Assembly: GCF_004027225.2 (NCBI RefSeq)
Contig: NC_044302.2
Span: forward strand, 37,091,449-37,155,448
DNA: 64,000 nucleotides
DNA from: Strigops habroptila
Lineage: Eukaryota > Chordata > Aves > Psittaciformes > Psittacidae
Direction: 5' to 3'
Shown: in pieces, positions 60,197 to 64,000 of the stretch
Layout of the letters: each line of letters begins with the position of its first letter
How positions within the stretch are numbered: the stretch's first letter is position 1
The notes under the pieces: model-generated
What the model was told of the DNA's origin: nothing
Database searches by the model: none
The model's input: only the letters and a program-made list of their open reading frames with translations
Position numbers and translations under genes: made by a program

Positions 60197-60321
60197 CTTA
60201 CAAATGCTGGTCCAAAACTCTCTGTCGGGCTCACTGGGGTGTCATTACTTGGCTTTCGGAAGCTGTTCTGAGTCTGAGAATTCAAAACAGAATCCTCTAA
60301 GGATCTCCTTTTTCTCCTCAT
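60197..60321 (-). CDS. GRAMD2B: Predicted alternative first coding exon of GRAMD2B
   Basis: Minus-strand open frame from an ATG with A at -3 (60319-60321), 41 codons, ending AG|GTAAAT. The product begins MRRKRRSLED and contains NSQTQNSFRKP and TPVSPTESFG, a basic then proline/serine-rich head typical of a coding exon. The two-base overhang joins exon 2 (36979) as AGT in the proper frame, replacing residues 1-30 and giving about 438 aa. An in-frame ATG at 60381 could add 20 residues. The exon is 8 kb upstream of the CpG island. Human GRAMD2B has several alternative N-termini, which supports the idea; the link to this gene is inferred from phase, strand and position. Confidence 0.68.
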
Positions 60322-60381
60322 TTTAATGGAGTTAGCTGCAGAGCTGTGAAGTTCAGTTCCAGAGTGCTCCTTCAAACACAC

Positions 60382-63300
60382 AACCTTTCACTGCTGTAGG
60401 AAGTGCAGTGCTGTTGTGACTCCAGCTCAGGCTAGTTTTTAAAATCAGTTAATGAGTAACATATTCATGTGACATCATAAGCGGGTTTTCTTTTTTCTCT
60501 ACAGCACTTCATAGGTTTACTTGGAAACAAAAATAATCAAATCTAGGTGCACTGTGTCTTTGGAATGTCATTTTTAATAACAATAACTTGTTTTAATGAA
60601 TTAATGTCGTGATTTGAGCCCATGAAGTAGTGTAAAATGAGAACTCTTAACTCGGTGTGTCATTAACAGATTTGTACCAAGAACTTTAACATGGTCTGTC
60701 ATAAATTCTACTTTGTGAATTATCTACCTCAATCTGAATTACCCAAGTTTGAGTAACATCATTGTGTAGCTTTCAGAAGTGACTATGTCCACCTGTCCTG
60801 ATATGTCAGAACTATTATATTGCACTTCTCTGGTGACACACTGGTGCGCATATGTGTGTGCAGCTTCAGTAAAGTCACATTGTTGCGATTCAGTTTAAAT
60901 ACAAATAGTCTTTTAAGTCTCAATGCACTGAAACTGAACTGAACAAAACCAGTTTGCTTAACCATTTTTTTCTGTAGGAATTGCCAAACATTAACTACAA
61001 ACTTAGACAGCTTTTTGTTTGTTGAAGATTTTTATAATGATTAAGTTAGTCGAGGAAATGATACGTTATGTTTCTTTAGATTGCAAGTCCTCTTATAAAT
61101 ACCAAATTAGCACCTCAAGGCCTCCAGAAATTCTATTTAACTTCGTTTAGGGCTTTCATGGTAATAAGGGTTTATGTGTGTGACTGAACAGACATGGAAG
61201 TGGCACACTTTTTATTCTCAGCATCTGTAAACAGATTGTGAAACAATACAAATTCATTCCTACTGTTCCCAGGTTTTACTCATAGGCTCAAAGACGTCTA
61301 GTTAAACTGCAATGTCTTTCTCTGTGGGGTTTGTTTTTTTTTTTTCATTTTGTTCCTGGTTTCTTTGCATGACTACTTTTTAAAATATAAAATATGCTTT
61401 GAGATCCGTATTTAGCAAACTGTAAGGAAATTATAAATGTCAGAAACAACAGGAGAAACAGTAACTATTCAAAAGCAGGATTAGCATAATAGCTAAGAAG
61501 GAATGGTATAGACAAAACAGCAGTTTCCTTGGAAGGTAAGATTCTGCAAAAATGTGAACAGTCTTGAAAGAAAAAAGGCAGAAAAAGAATGAAATATAAA
61601 CGTTCTTCGTTATCTTAGGTATTTCTTGTGAAACAGAAAAAAATGAACGCTTGTACTTAGGAGCAGTATTTAAGCTGCTTGGGAATTGAGTTGGACTTCC
61701 TGTTTTTCCTGAGTTAAATGTTCTGAATTAGTGCCTCCTTCAGTAGCTGTGCTGTACATCTTTGGTTTCCTAGGCCTTTTTGTTACTCTGATTCTGCTTG
61801 ATCCTGCGTGATCGCAGACTACAAACAGAGGGCTGCCTAGCTAGGCAAAGTCTCTGTACTTTATTCCTTCTCCATAGAACAAGCAATATAACCTTCAACA
61901 AAAACAGTTAAAAAAAAAAATAAATCGATTTTCCCTCTCTAATCACAAGGAGAATTGGCCTTGGCTCGATGGTGTTGTTCCCGTCTACCCACTTAGGATA
62001 GGAAGTCTTTATTCTTTTTGAAGAAACAAGCATCCTTAAAACTGATTAGAACTCTTAAATGACATAGTGAACTCCTAAGTTATTACTATGAAGTATTTAT
62101 CTTTGAAAACAATCTATTTATATAGTAAAATGTAATGAAAATCCTTAATAAACAGTCAAAATGGCAACTGTGTTACTTCTGTATGTTAAAGAGCAAGTAC
62201 AGAGAGAGGGCAATAGAATTTTTTCCTGAATGGGTAACTGCAGGAACATTTTTAGCAAGGAGCGACCATGGCATGATTTCCTCCCTTCAATTTTGTGTAA
62301 CTTTGCCATTGTTTACAAACCCGTTTAGTTCTCTTACAGAGCACCATGCTCCTCTCTAAACTACGTATTCCATCATATATGCTAGCACAGGCTAAGTCAG
62401 TGCTTTCCAGCCTGCAACTGTATGACCACAATCACATGTGCCTGTACTGGAAGACATCTAGGTGTGTTCATGCTAGTGCTATTCTAACGAGGCCAGGTGC
62501 TTCGCTGGTGAGTAACATGCTTTTGTGGCTACACAGTTGATATTACTGAGCTAGTTTAGGAGTAGCTCAGGGCCTGACTACGTAGAATCATAGAATCATT
62601 TAGATTGGAAAAGACCTTGACGATCAAGTCCAACCGTAAACCTGACACTGCCAAGTCCACCAGTTGAACTGTGTGGCAGTGACATTGGCATTATGTATGG
62701 CCATATGAGGCAAAACAGGCTAGTGTGACAGTGCCGTGAGACTCTTACTCCTGTTGCTTATTAGGAAGGCTCACGTTTCTTGAGGTTGCAGCAGTAACTG
62801 CCTGGATTGTTGGAAAAAAGAGAATCAGGCCTTCAAGATGCATTTCACTGGGGAGCAGAGAGGTACAGTGGTGGTAGTGAAGTCATTATATGCCCAAAGG
62901 ATGGAGCTTTCCTCTCATTATTATCAGGCTCAGACAAACTGAGTTTACTATTGATATCTAGTGCCACTGCACAATTGTGATCTTGAGATGTTTTGGAGAT
63001 TGTTTTGGGGCTGGAAAAGGAGAAGATGGCAATTCGCAGTTAGGAGCCCAAAAGGGCTGACTTGATGGTGCCTTTATAAAAGACTTGAATTCATGCCATT
63101 CTTATTGGAAGGGAATCTAAGCTGTAGGATCAACCTCAGGATTGCCCTATTTTGATGCAAGTCTATGCAAACTTTGTGCTTTATAACCAGTATGAAAACT
63201 TTTAAAGCACTCAATCACACCTAGTCTTTCTGATTCCTGGTACCTCTAAAATCTTCCAGGGGAGGTTTAGATACCTACAGGAATTCTACCTATAAAGGTA

Positions 63301-64000
63301 TGTGGCAGATACAGTGCTTGCTTTTCTTAGCTGCTTGCTTCAGACCTCTTAGCAGTAGTTAACGGACACCAATATCTTTTTTCTTTCTGAAGCAGTGGAT
63401 CAGGTGTGGAGAGAAGTTGATACTCCTGATGGAGTGGCTATCTGCTGTACGCAGACTTTTCCCCAGAGAATTCTTCTTAGTGTTCTGAAGAAATTAGTAC
63501 CTCAGTGGCTTGTAAGCTTGAGCACATGTTTTGACTACCTCTTTCTGTCTCATATAATGAAAATAGCTTTTCCCCTTCTTTTCCTGTAATCTACTTTTTT
63601 TCAACTCTATATGTATATTTTGCCAAGTGTATCCTTATTTTTCCCAGTTATCAAACTGTGCCCTGTAATTCTGACCTTTGTCACTGACACTCTGTTATCG
63701 GTTACCTGTGCGACTGTATCTTGTGTAGTCTAGCACTGTTGCAATTGCTTCTGATAGGCAAGGAGAGGGGGGAAAAAAACAAGTGGTTGGTGTCCTCGAA
63801 CCTCACACAATTTTATTCTCAGTCTGCAGTGGCCATCACTGAAAAGTTAGAATTTGCCCTGAAAAATTTACAATTCTCTTTTCTTCTTTTATCCTCATGA
63901 CTATTGTGATTTTTTTTTTTTTTTTTTATTTTTCAAATGAGTTAGTCCAGGAAAAAAAACAGTAGTTTATTTTTGTATTCTCAATTCCTGAAGTATTTCT
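60382..64000. other. Right flank, no gene recognised
   Basis: AT-rich, with one CR1 fragment (62583-62668) and a T-run at 63912-63928. No CpG island is present next to the alternative exon, so its promoter would be of the CpG-poor, tissue-restricted type (inference). Confidence 0.5.
62583..62668 (-). mobile_element. CR1 LINE 3' fragment, second subfamily
   Basis: tagaatcatagaatcatttag, then attggaaaagaccttgacgatc and caagtccaaccgtaaacctg. This 3' UTR type differs from the copies at 3148 and 56013. Confidence 0.85.

Noticed and set aside
1..64000. CRISPR arrays, tRNA or rRNA genes, operons, prokaryotic systems
   Set aside because: No regularly spaced repeats, no cloverleaf with tRNA A and B boxes noticed, and the gene structure is vertebrate throughout.

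Overview
The window is vertebrate nuclear DNA and almost certainly avian. It is AT-rich, with GT-AG introns, one CpG island, many CR1 LINE fragments ending in the CR1 tail (ATTCTATGATTCTA), and ERVL-type LTRs of bird type. There are no operons, phage genes, CRISPR arrays or bacterial features. I found no new system here; the content is one well-resolved gene plus layers of old mobile elements.

The gene is GRAMD2B (also GRAMD3) on the minus strand. Fourteen coding exons run from 52271 down to 20740. They sum to 1284 nt, so they encode 427 residues plus a stop, close to the roughly 432 residues I recall for the human protein. All 13 introns are GT-AG and all junction phases agree. The protein has a GRAM domain (about residues 107-210), an acidic serine-rich linker, and a C-terminal transmembrane segment (about 341-360) with a short tail. 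It lacks the VASt domain of the GRAMD1 (Aster) proteins. The main promoter is the CpG island at about 51.9-52.65 kb. A second first exon at 60197-60321 has the same 3' phase as exon 1, so an alternative N-terminus from an upstream promoter is predicted. The 3' UTR runs down to an AATAAA at 19538-19543.

Layout from left to right: 1-3147 has no recognised gene. At 3148-5656 a CR1 3' end abuts a broken ERVL-type pol (RNase H end plus integrase), followed by its 3' LTR. At 5657-13345 is non-coding DNA with one further LTR remnant and one exon-like block at 9124-9216. At 13346-19302 two CR1 copies lie head to head, and the plus-strand copy is split by a 1169-bp solo LTR with a perfect 5-bp target duplication. 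From 19520 to 52271 is GRAMD2B; its introns hold one LTR (23047-23811) and two CR1 fragments. From 52.65 to 64 kb is the upstream flank with the alternative first exon, five CR1 fragments and a 28-bp LTR footprint.

In human the gene lies at 5q23.2, and I expect the bird copy to be Z-linked, but the sequence alone does not prove that. No convincing exon of the expected neighbour ALDH7A1 was seen.
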